Shown here piece by piece: positions 62,222 to 64,000 of a stretch of DNA of 64,000 nucleotides. Source of the DNA: Setoptus koraiensis. Lineage: Eukaryota > Arthropoda. The DNA lies in assembly GCA_048013815.1 (NCBI GenBank), contig CM106585.1, positions 20,088,001 through 20,152,000 on the forward strand, read 5' to 3'. A program made the translations under genes and the position numbers. Each line of letters begins with the position of its first letter. The stretch's first letter is position 1. The notes under the pieces are model-generated. The model did no database searches, was not told where the DNA came from, and saw only the letters and a list, made by a program, of their open reading frames with translations.

Positions 62222-64000
62222 GTATCAAACGAAGGCAAGAAGCGCTGGGGGACTAGCCTGTTAGTGGTAACAGCAGAGCGTTGTAGTAGGGGTCGTCACT
62301 TTCAAGCTAGCTGCGAGGTTACTATAACCGTGTGTTTTTGTACTATAACAAGTCTTAGTTGTCGTCTCAGTTAGACTATGCCGATGTGTATAGGCATGTT
62401 TGTGAGCGTGTCTATCTATATTTTTGGAAGATGGTGGTCTTGTCGCGTAGAGTTTATTGTGAGTGAATAAGCTGATAAATTATGATTTTGCTCGCAATGT
62501 GTGCAAAGCAAACAGCGATAGATATTTCTGATGTGATCTGATACGTGCCCAACAACTATTTTCTTTTTTCGAATTGTTTCACGGACTTTGAATAATAATG
62601 ATAATAATAATAGTAATAGTAAATCATTTGTAATAGGTGTGCGTGTGTGTGTTTACCCGTATAGCAATGTAAGCGATGATAATGAATTGCCACTAACACT
62701 AACAACTGTTTTAATAGTAGGAATATTATTACTATTGCACTCAAATAATTTATAAATAATTTTTTTGCACATGATGATTAGGTGAAGAATTCTTTTTTCA
62801 TGTTGTTGGTGATCGTGTGACGTTTCGTTGTCCCATAGACGTGATCTTGTTATCAACGATCTGTTATTGTTGTTAGAGTGGTCGGTGTATTTGGCGTATA
62901 TCATCTTGGTTGCTTTGTTGACACATACGTAAAACACATACAAATACGAAGAAACGGCTACTAGTTGGTTAGTTATTTGCGATAGAAACAATCTTCTATT
63001 CTACACTGACTGACGATGCCTATCACAAAGTGTCTGTATATTGGTCGCTGTTAGTCGCTAGCCGGATTGTTGCAGATAACTGATGTAAATAATGAGTACT
63101 ATGGTAGTGAAATGGTTTGCGGCGACTCTATTGCACTTGTTTTCCGTCGACGATATTCACAAATGTGTGTTACAAACAATGTGGGTATTGTTTTTCGCAG
63201 AGAAAAAGCTCAGCTTCAGCTTGCCATGTCTGGTGGCGAGGCTGGGGCGCACAGTTTAGTAAGGCCACTACTACTGACTAGTCATTTGGCGTCCATTGTT
63301 TGCGTGGAGAGACTGCGTTGTCACTAATTTGTTGTTGTGTCTACTGATTTAGATTTTAATTATAAAATTCCGACGAAATCGACGACGACTGCGACGATGA
63401 CTGGGGCCACAGTGTGGAAATCCGCAATTGGAAGATCGCTGAGAACGACGATATTCGGTTGGATATTGGTGTTGTTATTATTGTTGTTGTTGTTGGTGTG
63501 AATTCTTCTGTGTGCGCTATCTTGTTAGCTAATGATCGCTAGATTTTGCTGATTGCTGTATTATTGTTGTTAATAATAATATTTTATCTCTTATTAAATA
63601 GAGAATCAGGATAAATGAATCGATGAGAATTATTTTCTATGTGTTATTAGTAAAAGATGGTTTACTTTCTCCGAATATTCTCCATCTATGTTGTGTAAAA
63701 ATTCGACGAATGCACAACACACACACACACACACGCACACACACACACACGCTCACATTCAGACAGACAGACAGACACACACATATGTGTGTAGTAGCAT
63801 CGAACTATTTTGAAAACACAACTGAGGAGTTTTAGTTCGATATTTCTAAAAATTACTCCTATCGCCAGCTTGCTGTGTTGAGAGCGCACACACACACACA
63901 CACTCGCTCGCTCGCTCGCTTTGCGTTTGTGCTCTTGCTATTCGATGGCGGCTACAGTGCCAGTGCCGCCATTACCACTAACACTATTACCATTGGCACT
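62222..64000. other. 5' flank of KDM3
   Basis: Upstream region of KDM3, presumably promoter and 5' UTR. It contains (TAATAA)n-like tracts near 62592-62620, (GTT)n near 63478-63500, (CA)n near 63717-63751, a CAGA repeat near 63761-63776 and a GCTC repeat near 63903-63920. No coding region is recognised. The region 63953-64000 has GCC/ATTACCA repeats and may be the edge of another feature cut by the window. Confidence 0.45.

Overview
This is an invertebrate nuclear genome window, most likely from an arthropod and perhaps from a chelicerate or mite. The reasons are short GT-AG introns (about 70-150 nt) beside a few multi-kilobase ones, a CLIP-like domain joined to a haem peroxidase, glutamine- and asparagine-rich nuclear proteins, and very abundant (GT)n and (CAA/CAG)n repeats. 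I cannot name the species. I see no bacterial, organellar or viral segment and no CRISPR array.

Layout. All recognised genes but one lie on the minus strand. At 0.9-2.7 kb is a two-exon secreted glycine-rich protein. At 6.8-15.3 kb is a compact cluster: a small DNTTIP1-type dimerisation-domain protein, intronless MCM2, two-exon eIF3h, and a three-exon INO80E homologue with a very long glutamine-rich tail. A degraded Tc1/mariner-like transposase sits near 16.7-17.1 kb. About 8 kb without convincing genes follows. At 25.3-28.6 kb is the only plus-strand gene, a cysteine-containing secreted or surface protein with low-complexity stretches. It converges on a six-exon CLIP-like/peroxidase gene at 29.3-32.6 kb. 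From 33.5 to 62.2 kb a single minus-strand gene, a KDM3/JMJD1C-type JmjC histone demethylase, is assembled from four exons predicting about 3,950 residues. Its introns hold most of the microsatellites. The last 1.8 kb is 5' flank.

Functional picture. Several neighbours act in chromatin or replication: MCM2 in the replicative helicase, INO80E in the INO80 remodeller, the DNTTIP1 domain in the MiDAC deacetylase complex, and KDM3 in H3K9 demethylation. I read this as coincidence of position, not an operon. The MCM2 upstream region has an E2F-type site, and the eIF3h upstream region has a CDE/CHR-like pair. I did not find a clearly new multi-gene system. The best leads are the giant KDM3 with its inserted and tandemly repeated segments, the glutamine-expanded INO80E, the stand-alone DNTTIP1 domain, and the CLIP-peroxidase with altered active-site motifs. 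All splice sites were read by eye from GT/AG sequence and reading phase, without transcript data.
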